Positions 18,618 through 27,942 of a stretch of 64,000 nucleotides of DNA are shown here, one piece after another. Origin of the DNA: CAZMXP01 sp964570285 (GTDB lineage Bacteria > Planctomycetota > PLA2); the NCBI GenBank assembly GCA_964570285.1, contig CAZMXP010000022.1, positions 1-64,000 on the forward strand, in the 5' to 3' direction. A program made the translations under genes and the position numbers. How positions within the stretch are numbered: the first letter of the stretch is position 1; each line of letters begins with the position of its first letter. The notes under the pieces are model-generated. The model did no database searches. It was not told where the DNA came from and worked only from the letters and a program-made list of their open reading frames with translations.

Positions 18618-19286
18618 GTGATTCCCTCGGAGCTGCTCGACACGGCGGCCGTCCCCGGCACCGACAAACCCATGACGCTGCACCGGCGCGGCGAGGTCTG
18701 GTCGATTCGCGTCGGGGGCGTCGAACTGATGAACAACCGGATCTACGGCCTGGACTGCGGGCTGGCGCGCTTCGGTTGCGAGGCGCTGGCGCGGCGCGAC
18801 GAGGTCCGGGTGCTGGTCGGCGGGCTCGGCATGGGGTTCACCCTCGCGGCGGTGCTCGCGCGGCTCGGGCCGCGCGCGCGCGTCGTCGTCTCCGAGCTCG
18901 TCCCCGCCGTCGTGCGCTGGAACGAGGAGCTGCTCGGCGAGCTCGCCGGCCACCCGCTGCGCGACGCCCGCGTCGAGGTCGCCCCGGGCGACGTCGGCCG
19001 GCTCATGCGCCGCGAGCGCGGCGGCTTCGACGCCCTCCTGCTCGACGTCGACAACGGGCCCGAGGGCCTGTCGCGCTCCGGCAACGACCGGCTCTACGGG
19101 GCGGCCGGCCTCGCCGCGGCGCGCGCGGCGCTGCGGCCCGGCGGCGTGCTCGCGGTGTGGTCGCTCTCGGACGACCGCGCCTTCCGCGCGCGGCTCGCGG
19201 CGGCGGACTTCACCGTCGAGGTGCACGAGATCCGCAAGCGCGGCGGCCGCGCCCGCCAGGCGATCTTCGTGGCCCGGCCGCGGTAG
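18618..19286 (+). CDS. Spermidine-synthase-like SAM-binding protein
   Basis: The 222-residue product starts at a GTG. It has RVLVGGLGMGFTLAAVL (nucleotide-binding loop), VVVSELVPAVVRWNEELLG (acidic residue after strand 2) and DALLLDVDNGPEGLS, the layout of the spermidine synthase/class I methyltransferase fold. The N-terminal beta domain of true aminopropyltransferases is missing or very short, so polyamine synthesis is not assured. It is flanked by oppositely oriented genes and appears monocistronic. Confidence 0.78.
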   Translation: MIPSELLDTAAVPGTDKPMTLHRRGEVWSIRVGGVELMNNRIYGLDCGLARFGCEALARRDEVRVLVGGLGMGFTLAAVLARLGPRARVVVSELVPAVVRWNEELLGELAGHPLRDARVEVAPGDVGRLMRRERGGFDALLLDVDNGPEGLSRSGNDRLYGAAGLAAARAALRPGGVLAVWSLSDDRAFRARLAAADFTVEVHEIRKRGGRARQAIFVARPR

Positions 19287-19334
19287 GGGCCGCCGAGCGC
19301 GCCGCCCGCATGGCCGCCCGGTGCGCGGGCGGGT

Positions 19335-19877
19335 TCAGGCCTCGCGCAGCGGCAGGCGCGCGTGCGCCTCCTCGACTTCGACGAGGAACGACACGCGCGG
19401 CTTCGTTCCCGTGTGACGGACGATGTGCAGGTCGGTCGAGTCGAACACGAAGCAGCGGCCGTACTCCCACGTCCGGACATCGTCGCCGATGCGCATCGTG
19501 CAGGCGGGGTCGCAGCGCATGCCGAGGTGGATGCGGAGCGTGTGCGAGAACTGCTCATCCGTGTGCGGATGGATCACGGTGCCGGGGCCGATCCAGGTGA
19601 AGCCTGCGCCCACGAGCCCCGGAATCCGCCTCACGAGGGCGCGGGTCTCGGTGAGCAGTCCGCGGCGTTCGACGTCCTCGAGGTGCCAGCGCACGATGTG
19701 CTCCGCGCGATAGTGGTGCACGCCGAGCACGTTCCAGACGCCCCGGTAGGCGTCCGTGTCGAACCACGGGATGAACTCGGCGTCGTCACAGGCGTCGAGT
19801 TCGCGCTCGATGAGGGCGAAGTGCGCCTCGAGGACGCGCACCGCCGGAATCGTCGCGGGGTCGAGGAATCCGATCAC
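19335..19877 (-). CDS. Aspartyl/asparaginyl beta-hydroxylase family protein
   Basis: The 180-residue product starts at a GTG. The 2-oxoglutarate/Fe(II) core is readable: GTVIHPHTDEQFSHTLRIHLG, with H103 and D107 as possible iron ligands, then WEYGRCFVFDSTDLHIVRHTG (His 151 or 155 as the other ligand) and PRVSF. The size fits a bacterial single-domain member. Substrate is unknown; relatives hydroxylate Asp/Asn side chains or peptides. It ends the conserved-looking part of the window; mobile and broken genes begin after it. Confidence 0.8.
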   Translation of the reverse strand: MIGFLDPATIPAVRVLEAHFALIERELDACDDAEFIPWFDTDAYRGVWNVLGVHHYRAEHIVRWHLEDVERRGLLTETRALVRRIPGLVGAGFTWIGPGTVIHPHTDEQFSHTLRIHLGMRCDPACTMRIGDDVRTWEYGRCFVFDSTDLHIVRHTGTKPRVSFLVEVEEAHARLPLREA

Positions 19878-20110
19878 GGTCGGCCTCTCCGGGGGCGTCG
19901 GCCCACGCCGCGAGGAGTCCCCCGCGGCGTGCCACGCCGGGCGACCACGCTACCCGGAAACGCGCGAACGTGGATCGAGCGACTCGTTCGGCGGCCTCAA
20001 ACGGCCCGTTCGCGGCACGCTTCCACTTGGGGACCGAGGCTGAAGTCCCGTCATCGATGGGCGGATCTGAGCCTTCGGCAGGCTCAGTCCCCACGACGCC
20101 GGGCCGATCG

Positions 20111-20983
20111 TCAGCGCCCCTTGTCGCTCAAGACGCCAGCTTGACCAAGTCGCGCAACGCTTGCGACGGCATGGCCGCCCCAGCGCAGCGCACCGTCACC
20201 GTACTTGACCTCCTCATCGAAGAGCAGCTCACCACGCTGGCCTGTCTCGAGCGAGAACACGAGCAATGTGAAGGTGGAATACGGAACAGGGTGCCCGATC
20301 GCTGCACCCAGGCGCTCGAGCGGTCCCTTTCCGTGCCGCTCCACGCTCGCAAGCACGGCCAACGAGTTGCAGTCGTCATTCCATGCGATGTCCTCGACCG
20401 CGCCGCCCAGCTCGACGGACCACGACAGCGTCATCATCGGAACGTGCAGGACGACCAGTCGGCCAGGCTTGGAACCTCCAGACTCCACGCCTCGCATGGC
20501 CAGATGCTCGCCGCACCGGCACCACGCCACGGGACTTGCCGCCTTCACGATCTCGGCGGGCAAGGACAGCGTCTGGCCGCTCTGGAGGTCCACGACGCTC
20601 TCGACCCTTGGGTATAGTCCCGTGACGACCGCCGCAGTCAGCTGCGCATTGGGAACCGTCCATAGGTTGCGGCGCGCATTTGAGCCCTTAGGCGATCGAC
20701 CTCCGGTAATCTCCCGCAGCCGGTCGTGAGCCTGGACACTCAGATTGGCGCACCAATCGCGGTGCGCATCAAACGTCCGGATCTCGTCTCGAGTCGCATC
20801 CCGTTCAGCAAGGTTGGCGCCGACGATCTCCACGGCAATGAGATCACGGTCGTCGTCGTACCCCTCCCGCAACTCCACGAAGATCGGCGGTCCACTCTGC
20901 TCCGCTGGACCACCTCCCGCTTGCTCCCTGAGCGTCGCGCTGCAGCCAACGCACAGGAGCAGGACACTCAGCAGTCGCAGCAT
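20111..20983 (-). CDS. Putative lipoprotein of unknown function
   Basis: The ATG at 20983 has a good GAAGGAAGG ribosome site six bases upstream and a lipoprotein leader (LLSVLLLCVGC, Cys15). The rest (290 residues) has beta-rich stretches such as ESVVDLQSGQTLSLPAEIV, RLVVLHVPMMTLSWSVEL and FTLLVFSLETGQRGELLF, spaced like WD40/beta-propeller blades, but no family is recognised. The serine-hydrolase frame upstream runs straight into it without a stop, so a longer fused product is formally possible; the own RBS and leader argue for separate translation. Confidence 0.6.
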   Translation of the reverse strand: MLRLLSVLLLCVGCSATLREQAGGGPAEQSGPPIFVELREGYDDDRDLIAVEIVGANLAERDATRDEIRTFDAHRDWCANLSVQAHDRLREITGGRSPKGSNARRNLWTVPNAQLTAAVVTGLYPRVESVVDLQSGQTLSLPAEIVKAASPVAWCRCGEHLAMRGVESGGSKPGRLVVLHVPMMTLSWSVELGGAVEDIAWNDDCNSLAVLASVERHGKGPLERLGAAIGHPVPYSTFTLLVFSLETGQRGELLFDEEVKYGDGALRWGGHAVASVARLGQAGVLSDKGR

Positions 20984-22222
20984 CGGCCTTCCTTCAACGC
21001 CCCTCCCCGCGCGCAAGGCCTGGCTGAATCGGAACAGGTCCTCGACGGTCGAGTAGCCGCCGCCCGCGGGGCCGCCGCGCACGACGTGCATGAAGAGATT
21101 GTTGCGGTACGTGATGGTCCCGTCCGCGGCGAACTCCATCTCGTACCCGACGGCCAGCCTGCGGTTGGCCTTGTCCGTGTCGAAGCAGTCGGTGTCGGCC
21201 ATGCCGGCAGGGCCGGTGATGTGGCGCCGGACGTAGTCGAAGTAGTCCGTGCCCGCGGCCTGCTCGACCACGGCGCCCGCGACGAGCATGCCGGAGTTGC
21301 TGTACTGCCACTGCGTGCCGGGCTCGAACGCGAGCGTCTCGTCGCGAAGAAGCGGCTTCCAGTCGTCCACGGTGCGGTACAGGAGGCGCGAGGAGCGGTC
21401 GAACTCCTCGTTGAAGTAGCTCCCGAGTCCGCTGGTGTGCGTGAGCAGGTGGCGCAGCTCGACCCTGCTCTTGTCCACGCGGGGGAGCCAGTCGTCGCCG
21501 AGGTAATTGGAAACCGGGTCGTCGAGGGAGAGCTTGCCCGCCTCCACCACCTGCATGCAGGCCACGCCGGTCAGCATCTTGTTCATCGAGCCGAGGTTGA
21601 AGCGCGTGTCGAGCGTGACGGGCACGTCGAAGTCGCGGTTCGCGAGGCCGACGGCCCGGGTCATGAGTACCTTGTCGCCGTTGGCCAGGAGCACGGTGCC
21701 ACTGAAGGCGTCACGCGCGGCCAGTCCGTCCACGAAGTCGCCAAGGCGCTCCGCGACCTGCTCGGGGCTCAGTCTCTCGGCCATCGGAAGGTCGCTCGGC
21801 GGGCGAGCCGGGTTGATCGTGAGGCTCGTGATCCTGTCGTCGCCGTCCACGTCGAGCAGGATCGCGCGCCACGCGTCGGCCCACGCCGACCAGACGATCA
21901 ACGCGGTCGTGCTCGCCGGGCGCGGCGGGTCGTAGGTGCGCGCGCCGTGGATCTCCAGCGGCCCGTTGTCGTGCCGGAGCCGCCAGAACGCGGTGCGGTG
22001 CTCCTCGAGCGGAGTCTCCTCGAGCACCGTGCTCGCGAAGGTGGTCTCGACCCAGGTCGCGAAGGCGTCGACGTCCCCCGCATTGAGCAGCTCGACCACC
22101 TCATGGGTGCGCTGGTAGGCCACCGTCTCCGGGATGACCTTCGAGTCCGAGTAGGGAGCCGGCACGCCCTGAGCGTGGGCGAGGATCGGGACGACGAGGA
22201 CCAGGAACATGCCGGCGCGCAT
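20984..22222 (-). pseudogene. Serine hydrolase / beta-lactamase-like protein, C-terminally truncated
   Basis: From the ATG at 22222 (leader MFLVLVVPILAHAQG) an N-terminal helper domain (about 25-140) leads into a class C beta-lactamase/CubicO-type domain with SMNK at 212-215 (catalytic SXXK) and QYSNSGM (YXN motif). The domain breaks off after FRFSQALRAGRGVEGRP, where the frame enters the lipoprotein gene at 20983. The third active-site motif (H/K-[TS]-G) and the last helix are therefore missing, and no stop separates the two genes. It was probably a penicillin-binding-like esterase or peptidase and is probably inactive now. Confidence 0.7.
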
Positions 22223-22688
22223 CTCGTGATTCTCCAGAGCCCCTCGGGGGCCAACCGGCTCGCGTTGGTGCGGAGCGGGCAAGGGGCGCCAGTCTCGCTG
22301 AACGGCGAAGCGGGTCAACCGGATGCGCGACATGGACGGAACGAGAGCGATCGCAGCTCGGTCACCCGGTGGTTCACCAAAACCCCCTCAGGTGAGAACC
22401 GGCTCGCGGTTCGCGCGTTGCGGGGTCCTGGTGCCCACCCGGGATTCGAACCAGGCTCGCAGTTTCGGCGATCCGAGGACTGTGGTAGCAAGACCCTCTC
22501 GGGCGCAAGCCCGCTCGCAGTTCGCACCTGGAAGGGATTCTGGCACTGGCGGGGTGCGGGCCGCCCGTCGGCGGGCCGCCCTGATCGTCCCACCCTCCGG
22601 CACTTCCCCGGACCGCGGCGCTCCGCCCGCCCGGTCGTACCGTGAAATCTCGACACGTCCTGTCGGATATTCATGGTAGAGTTCGGCC
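22223..22688. other. Gene-free stretch holding a copy of the left-end repeat
   Basis: No convincing gene. From 22370 the sequence GGTGGTTCACCAAAACC begins a copy of the repeat also found at 25076, 30729 and 52806, with the CCGGCTCGCGGTTCGC hairpin part. This copy diverges after about 45 bases. A second fragment, GCTCGCAGTTCGCACCTGG, recurs at 22516-22534. Confidence 0.5.
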
Positions 22689-23852
22689 GTGTTTCTGGGA
22701 CGAAAGAGCGACCTGGCCGCCGTGCGGAGACTGTTCCGCACGTTCCCGGTCGTGGGCATCCTCGGCCCGCGTCAGGTCGGCAAGACGACCTTGGCCCTCG
22801 CGCTGGCGCGCTCGCAGCGCGGCCGCAAGACCCACTTCGACCTGGAGCGCCCGGCCGACCTGGCCCGTCTGGCCGATCCTTCGCTGGCGCTCGAGTCCTT
22901 GCGCGGACTGGTCATCCTCGACGAGGTGCAACTGCGACCCGACCTGTTCCCCGTCCTGCGGCCACTCGCCGACCGACCAAGGCGTCCGGCGCGCTTCCTG
23001 ATCCTCGGGAGCGCGAACCCGGCGCTGCTGCGACAGACCTCCGAGACGCTCGCCGGCCGCATCTCGTACTGCGAGCTCCCGGGCTTCGGCCTCGCGGACG
23101 TCGGCACGAAGTCGTGGAAGCGACTGTGGCTTCGCGGCGGCTATCCCCGCTCCTTCCTGGCCCGAGATGACGCGGAGAGCACGCTCTGGCGGCAGAGTCT
23201 CGTGGCCTCCTACACGCAGCGCGACCTGGCGATGTTCGGCAGCCGCATCGAGCCCTCCGCGATGGATCGCTTCTGGAGGATGATCGCCCACGGCCACGGG
23301 CAGGTGCTGAACTCTTCCGAGATCGCGCGCTCGCTGGGAGTGTCGGACGCCACAGTGCGGCGATATCTCGACCTGCTCCAGGGCACGTTCATGGCGCGCG
23401 TCCTGCCGCCGTGGAGCGAAAACCTCGGCAAGCGCCTCGTGAAGTCGCCCAAGGTCTACGTCGCGGACACGGGCTTGCTGCACACGCTGCTGGGCCTGCG
23501 CACGCAGGAGGACCTGGAGTCGCACCAGAAGGCCGGTGCGTCCTTCGAAGGCTTCGCGCTGGAGCAGGTCGTCCGCAGGCTCGGCGCGGCCTGGGACGAG
23601 TGCTACTTCTGGCGCACGCACCAGGGGGCCGAGCTCGACCTGCTGGTCGTGCGGGGGCGCACTCGACTGGGATTCGAGTTCAAGCACACCGATGCTCCGA
23701 CCGTGACGCCCTCCATGCGCGCCGCCCTCACCGATCTCAAGCTGCAACGCCTGGTCGTCGTGCACCGAGGACGCGAGAGCTTCCCGATGGCCGAGCGGGT
23801 CCAGGCGGTTCCCATCGCGAGGATCACGCGGGAACTCAAGCCCTTGGCGTAG
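22689..23852 (+). CDS. AAA ATPase with DUF4143 domain
   Basis: This 387-residue protein starts at a GTG. Walker A GPRQVGKT is at 26-33 and Walker B LVILDEVQ at 74-81. The C-terminal half matches DUF4143: SLVASYTQRDLAMFG, a small HTH (ARSLGVSDATVRRYLDLLQGT) and FKHTDAPTVTPSM at the nuclease-like end (ELDLLVV ... GFEFK). Such ATPases are common in accessory regions; their function is not settled, with toxin-antitoxin or defence links proposed. It is complete and closely followed by a transposase gene. Confidence 0.9.
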   Translation: MFLGRKSDLAAVRRLFRTFPVVGILGPRQVGKTTLALALARSQRGRKTHFDLERPADLARLADPSLALESLRGLVILDEVQLRPDLFPVLRPLADRPRRPARFLILGSANPALLRQTSETLAGRISYCELPGFGLADVGTKSWKRLWLRGGYPRSFLARDDAESTLWRQSLVASYTQRDLAMFGSRIEPSAMDRFWRMIAHGHGQVLNSSEIARSLGVSDATVRRYLDLLQGTFMARVLPPWSENLGKRLVKSPKVYVADTGLLHTLLGLRTQEDLESHQKAGASFEGFALEQVVRRLGAAWDECYFWRTHQGAELDLLVVRGRTRLGFEFKHTDAPTVTPSMRAALTDLKLQRLVVVHRGRESFPMAERVQAVPIARITRELKPLA

Positions 23853-23876
23853 GGCAGGCGCTATCCTCCGCGCCCC

Positions 23877-24905
23877 ATGCCCGCCGTGACCGCCGTCCTG
23901 GCCCTGCTCCGTGCCGCGCTGATGGACCGCCGGCGCCTGCTCCTCGAGAATGCGGCGCTGCGGCATCAGGTGGCTGTCCTCAAGCGCAGCGTGAGCCGGC
24001 CACGGCTGAACGACAGCGACAGAGTGTTCTGGATCGCGATGCGCCGCGCGCTGCGCGAGTGGCGCGACTGCCTGCTGATCGTCAAACCCGAGACGGTCGT
24101 GCGCTGGCATCGACGGGGCTGTCGGTACTACTGGGGACGCAAGTCCAAGGGCCGCAAGCCGGGCCGGCCGCCGATCGGATGGAAGCTGGTCTACCTCATC
24201 AAGCGGCTCTCCACGGACAACGTGCTCTGGGGTGCGCCCGCAATCGGCCGCGAGCTGCGCCGTCTCGGACACAACGTCGTCGACTCCACCGTCGCCAAGT
24301 ACATGGTGCGCCACCGCGATCCCGGGCGCGGTCAGCGGTGGACGACCTTCCTGCGCAACCATCTCGGCAGCACGGCGGCCTGCGACTTCTTCGTGGTGCC
24401 GACGCTGACCTTCAAGCTGCTCAACGGCTTCGTCGTGCTCAGCCACGACCGTCGGCGCATCGTGCAGGTCGGCGTGACCGCGCACCCCACGGCCGAGTGG
24501 ACGGCGCGGCAGCTTCGACAGGCGTTCCCCGGCGACGGGTCCGAGCCGCGCATTCTGCTGCGCGACAACGACGCGATCTACGGCGAGACCTTCGAGGCCG
24601 AGGTCCGCGCGATGGGCCTGCGGCAACTGCGCACGGCCCACAAGAGCCCCTGGCAGAACCCCTACGTCGAGCGCGTGATCGGTACGATACGCCGCGACTG
24701 CCTCGACCACATGATTCCGCTCGGCGAGCGGCACTTGCTGCGCACGCTCAACGCGTACGTCGACTGGTACAACACCGCGCGGACGCACGGCAGCCTCGAC
24801 GGCGACTCCCCCGTCGCGCGAGGTCGTGAGCCAGAGGCTGTGTTCGAGTTGACCTTCGAGCCCGTGCTCAGTGGCCTACACACTCGATACACACGCGCGG
24901 CCTGA
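23877..24905 (+). CDS. Transposase with rve/DDE integrase core
   Basis: This complete 342-residue protein in one frame has a coiled N-terminal part (LLLENAALRHQVAVLKRSV), a DNA-binding middle (WHRRGCRYYW, KPGRPPIGW) and a catalytic core with D170 (ACDFF), D230 (LLRDND) and E265 (NPYVERVIG), a D-35-E spacing. The C-terminus LSGLHTRYTRAA matches the ends of the other copies (37622, 45345). It differs from those copies in much of its sequence, so it is a related but distinct subtype. No clear terminal repeats lie at its own borders; a left-end repeat of the other type begins at 25076. Confidence 0.88.
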   Translation: MPAVTAVLALLRAALMDRRRLLLENAALRHQVAVLKRSVSRPRLNDSDRVFWIAMRRALREWRDCLLIVKPETVVRWHRRGCRYYWGRKSKGRKPGRPPIGWKLVYLIKRLSTDNVLWGAPAIGRELRRLGHNVVDSTVAKYMVRHRDPGRGQRWTTFLRNHLGSTAACDFFVVPTLTFKLLNGFVVLSHDRRRIVQVGVTAHPTAEWTARQLRQAFPGDGSEPRILLRDNDAIYGETFEAEVRAMGLRQLRTAHKSPWQNPYVERVIGTIRRDCLDHMIPLGERHLLRTLNAYVDWYNTARTHGSLDGDSPVARGREPEAVFELTFEPVLSGLHTRYTRAA

Positions 24906-25075
24906 GCTTGCCGCGCTGAGATCAGTCGCCTCGAAACGAGGGCGACGGTCTGCGCGGTGTGTGTTTTCAGCAGGCGCGACTCGCAGCGAAGGTGCTCGCA
25001 CTGCTGTCGCGGCGTCCATTCAATGTGGTACGAAGGAAGATGTTCCATCGTGGACGCTCGGATCTGATTTTTCGG

Positions 25076-25478
25076 TGGTGGTTCACCAAAACCCCCTCAG
25101 GTGCGAACCGGCTCGCGGTTCGCACGTAGAGAGTACATGGTACCGGTCAGGGCTAAGGTGCGAACCTGGATAACTGCTTGCGAACAGGGTCGGGAGGTCG
25201 GCACTCGGGGTCCCGTCGCCCGCCCGGGCCACGGCCAGCCGGCTCCCGGACAGCCCCCGGCCTCGGCGGACTGCACCACCGCTACACGCGGGCAGCCTGA
25301 GGTCGGGATTCTCCAGTCGGAGTGAAGTCCGGGGCGACGGGCTGTGCGCGGCACGGTTTGACCGCGCAACTCGACCCGGCGGCGCTCACTCGCGGTGATC
25401 ACCGACCCAACTCACGCTCCGGAAACGGTCACGCAGCCTGCCGGCATGGCGTGTTGCGGGTATTGGTGAAGCACACGG
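25076..25478 (+). mobile_element. Internally deleted, MITE-like derivative of the transposon
   Basis: It starts GGTGGTTCACCAAAACC and ends at GTATTGGTGAAGCACAC, so TGGTTCACCA and TTGGTGAA form near-matching inverted ends. Just inside the left end lies a perfect 10-base hairpin (GTGCGAACCG, loop GCTCG, CGGTTCGCAC). After about 120 bases it jumps to the last codons of the transposase (CGGCGGACTGCACCACCGCT ... CCTGA, stop 25298-25300) and then the 170-base right end. No intact protein is encoded. Confidence 0.65.
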
Positions 25479-25660
25479 GCGGCCTGAGGGCGGGAGTCTT
25501 TAACCGGAGTGAAGCTCGGGGCGGCGGTCTGTGCGCAGCGCGATTTGGCCGCGCAAGTCGGCCCGGCGGCGCTCACTCGCGGTGATCACTGACGCAACTC
25601 GCGTTCCGGGACTGGTCACGCAGCCTGCCGGCATGGCCTGTTTCGAGTATTGGTGAAGGA
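25479..25660 (+). repeat. Second, tandem copy of the element's right end
   Basis: Immediately after the previous right end the sequence restarts at GGCCTGAGGGCGGGAGTC and runs through CACTCGCGGTGATCAC, CACGCAGCCTGCCGGCATGG and GAGTATTGGTGAAGGACAG. The same order is seen at 37621-37800 and 45346-45522. Confidence 0.65.
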
Positions 25661-25794
25661 CAGGACTGATCCTGCAACCCGTCCTCGGAGGACCTGCCTC
25701 CATCCCTCATGCAGCATGGACACTGTCAGTCGGTCATCTCGGACCTCCGTTCAGCGCCTTCGTGGCGCACCTTTCGGTAGCGACAGAACCACAC
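25661..25794. other. Short gene-free spacer
   Basis: Lower-GC sequence between the right-end repeat and the stop of the candidate immunity gene. No signal seen. Confidence 0.4.
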
Positions 25795-26553
25795 CTACGT
25801 CTCCCATACGATCCATGACCAGACAACAGACCAGACAAGGCCATTCTGCTCGAGAAGAAACCATGCTTGCGAACTGCCGAACCCATAGCTCCATGTCGTC
25901 ACGCACACAAGTGCTACATCACACTCTTCATCATAGGACACCGGGGAAGCCGCGATAACTCTCATTATCGGGGGATTCCATAAGGTCCTGAACCCTATTC
26001 CGTAATTCACCGCAACTTCACGTTGGAAATCGGCTCGGGAGATTCGGCCGACCATTGGAACAACATCCGCAGGCCACAACCGAGGCGGGCCGCGTCTGCA
26101 CTGAGTCTCAAGCTGATGAAATAGCTCTGACAAGAGCACTGCACTGGACTCGCTTGCACCGCCGCTACTCCACTTCGGCACATCAACGCTACGCCCATCA
26201 GCTTCGCCAACAAACTCATCACACCCCATTTCGCGTATTAGCAACACATCTGTTCGTGGATCTATCTCCGGGTTTCTTAGCGACCGCTGCATAACGGCCA
26301 ACAATACGTCGCTATCACATCGGTTGGCAGACGCCGCATCGTGCTTTCCATGAGTAGAGGTCGGCGCGCAGGACACATTGGCACTCACCAACATGACCAC
26401 AATCGCATAGCCAACACTGCGTACATGGGAGAGCGCGCCGTCACATCCATGATGCTGGCCATGCATTCTTGCGATACTCAAGACTCCGCCTAACCCGAAT
26501 CCCAAGTCAGCTCTAGTTCGCTTCGCGCGCCTCGAACAGCTCAACATTCGCAT
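25795..26553 (-). CDS. Candidate immunity protein for the adjacent RHS toxin
   Basis: The product is 252 residues, with an AAGAGGTG ribosome site before the ATG at 26553. It has a hydrophobic segment AIVVMLVSANVSC that may be a signal or lipoprotein leader (an internal Met could be the true start) and a Cys/Trp-containing C-terminal part (CDVALVCVTTWSYGFGSSQAW). No family is recognised. It begins 14 bases after the RHS stop on the same strand, the usual place for an immunity gene of a polymorphic toxin, and its GC content is visibly below that of region 1. The immunity role is inference from position. Confidence 0.5.
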   Translation of the reverse strand: MRMLSCSRRAKRTRADLGFGLGGVLSIARMHGQHHGCDGALSHVRSVGYAIVVMLVSANVSCAPTSTHGKHDAASANRCDSDVLLAVMQRSLRNPEIDPRTDVLLIREMGCDEFVGEADGRSVDVPKWSSGGASESSAVLLSELFHQLETQCRRGPPRLWPADVVPMVGRISRADFQREVAVNYGIGFRTLWNPPIMRVIAASPVSYDEECDVALVCVTTWSYGFGSSQAWFLLEQNGLVWSVVWSWIVWET

Positions 26554-26567
26554 GACTACGACACCTC

Positions 26568-27695
26568 TTACTTGGGAGGAACAATAGGGCCGCCAGCGTT
26601 TTCATTCCAATCTGACCCCAGCGCTGCTTTCTGCCCTTCTGTCAACGGAAGAATCCAGTCCACATAGTAGTTGACTTGAGCTTCAGTCTCACCAGTCGCT
26701 ACGGCATGGCCAACTTCGTGAAGGAATGTCTGCCCAACACTAAAGCCGTAACAGCCACCTGACGAGTTGGCCGCTTCCGCAGACGTCAGTCCTTGCTGAG
26801 CCAGGGTTGGGGATGGTGCTGTGGACAACCGGCTCAGACTGAGTTGGATTAGAACTTCATTGTTACCGATATGAGTATTCATGCCACATGGGCTTCCGTC
26901 AGGGTATGGAATCACATTTGGGCATGTGATTGTGATCTTGATGTCTTCCGGAAAGGCACTCTTCCCGTCCGCAGTCTTCGCCGCCGCATGAGCTTGCGCG
27001 CAGTGGAGTTTGCACGGCGAACAGTCACATGTCACATTTGGGAAGTCTTGCCACTGCCCGCAGCTAGCAAGCATCGCTAGGAATACGAGGTGAGTGCCGC
27101 ACACCCCTGGAATCTGCCAGTCACTTCCGCCCGAATGCTGTTCGCCCTGCGGCTTGACCACCACCACATTGTTGCCCTGAGCTTGGTCAGAGGAAACACT
27201 CTGTGATCCACGCGGGTCGACATGATTCATCGGACGATTGGTTACATAATGGTAGAGGGATGGGCTATCTAGATAGCCAAGCGGATCTCTCTGCACAAAC
27301 CTCCCCGCATCCGGCCGATACATCCGCGCCCTGTAGAAGTACCAGTCGTCGCCGAAGGTCGCCGGCAGCGCCCGCTCGCGCGCCGTGTACCGGATGAAGT
27401 TCCCGATGTCGCTGCCCAGCGTCGTCAGCTTCGCAAACGTCCCGTCCACGACCGTCGTCTGCCCCCAGTCGCTGTACCGGCAGCTCTCCGCGATCGCGCC
27501 CGTGTCGTCGACCATGAGCTGCACGCTGCCCAGCATGTCGGTGTGCGCGTAATACACGTCGTCGGGGTCGGCCGAGATGTCCGTGTACTTCCTCACCACC
27601 AGCGGCGCACTATTCGCGATGAGGTGAGTGCCTGGCTTCCACGTAATCGGGACCAGCGGAAGGACGCCTGTACCGAAGCGATCGTGCCGCGCCAC
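26568..27695 (-). CDS. RHS-repeat core with zincin-like toxin tail, N-terminally truncated
   Basis: The 375-residue frame carries the RHS-associated core: YYAHTDMLGSVQLMVDDTG (49-67), RYSDWG (73-78), WYFYRARMYRPDAGRFVQRD (118-137), SLYHYVTNRPMNHVDPRG (146-163). The polymorphic tail (165-375) is Cys-rich and holds HEVGH (326-330), a zinc-protease type HEXXH. In this family the tail is a toxin released after the PXXXXDPXG-like boundary. The large N-terminal RHS repeats are missing; upstream bases to about 27860 read as RHS-like only in another frame (RYVASRR, GSVYATGARVAMD), so the gene is broken at its 5' end. A candidate immunity gene follows. Confidence 0.75.
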   Translation of the reverse strand: MARHDRFGTGVLPLVPITWKPGTHLIANSAPLVVRKYTDISADPDDVYYAHTDMLGSVQLMVDDTGAIAESCRYSDWGQTTVVDGTFAKLTTLGSDIGNFIRYTARERALPATFGDDWYFYRARMYRPDAGRFVQRDPLGYLDSPSLYHYVTNRPMNHVDPRGSQSVSSDQAQGNNVVVVKPQGEQHSGGSDWQIPGVCGTHLVFLAMLASCGQWQDFPNVTCDCSPCKLHCAQAHAAAKTADGKSAFPEDIKITITCPNVIPYPDGSPCGMNTHIGNNEVLIQLSLSRLSTAPSPTLAQQGLTSAEAANSSGGCYGFSVGQTFLHEVGHAVATGETEAQVNYYVDWILPLTEGQKAALGSDWNENAGGPIVPPK

Positions 27696-27942
27696 ACCAC
27701 CTTTCCCGACTGCACGTCCATCGCGACCCTCGCACCCGTCGCGTAGACGGAGCCAACGGGAAGCTCTGGGGAAAAGGGGGAAGAAGGGGAGAGGAGCTTT
27801 ACGCCCTTGCGGGCGCGCCCTTGGGGGGGGCGCCTAGAGGCGACGTACCGCTGGTCGATGAACAGACGGGGCGAACACGGCGCAAGCGTCTCGATGTCTG
27901 GAACCGACGCATTACGACTGCAGCGAAGGAGGTTCACCGAGA

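Noticed and set aside
15156..19226. A minus-strand frame open for 1356 codons
   Set aside because: Only its last third is the HupE-like gene; the rest is antisense or out of frame to well-supported genes and is low in complexity, as expected at this GC content.
22430..22465. GTGCCCACCCGGGATTCGAA followed by CC resembles the complement of a tRNA T-arm and 3' end
   Set aside because: The T-stem does not pair with a 7-base loop in a consistent register, and no D-arm or anticodon arm can be drawn from the neighbouring bases.
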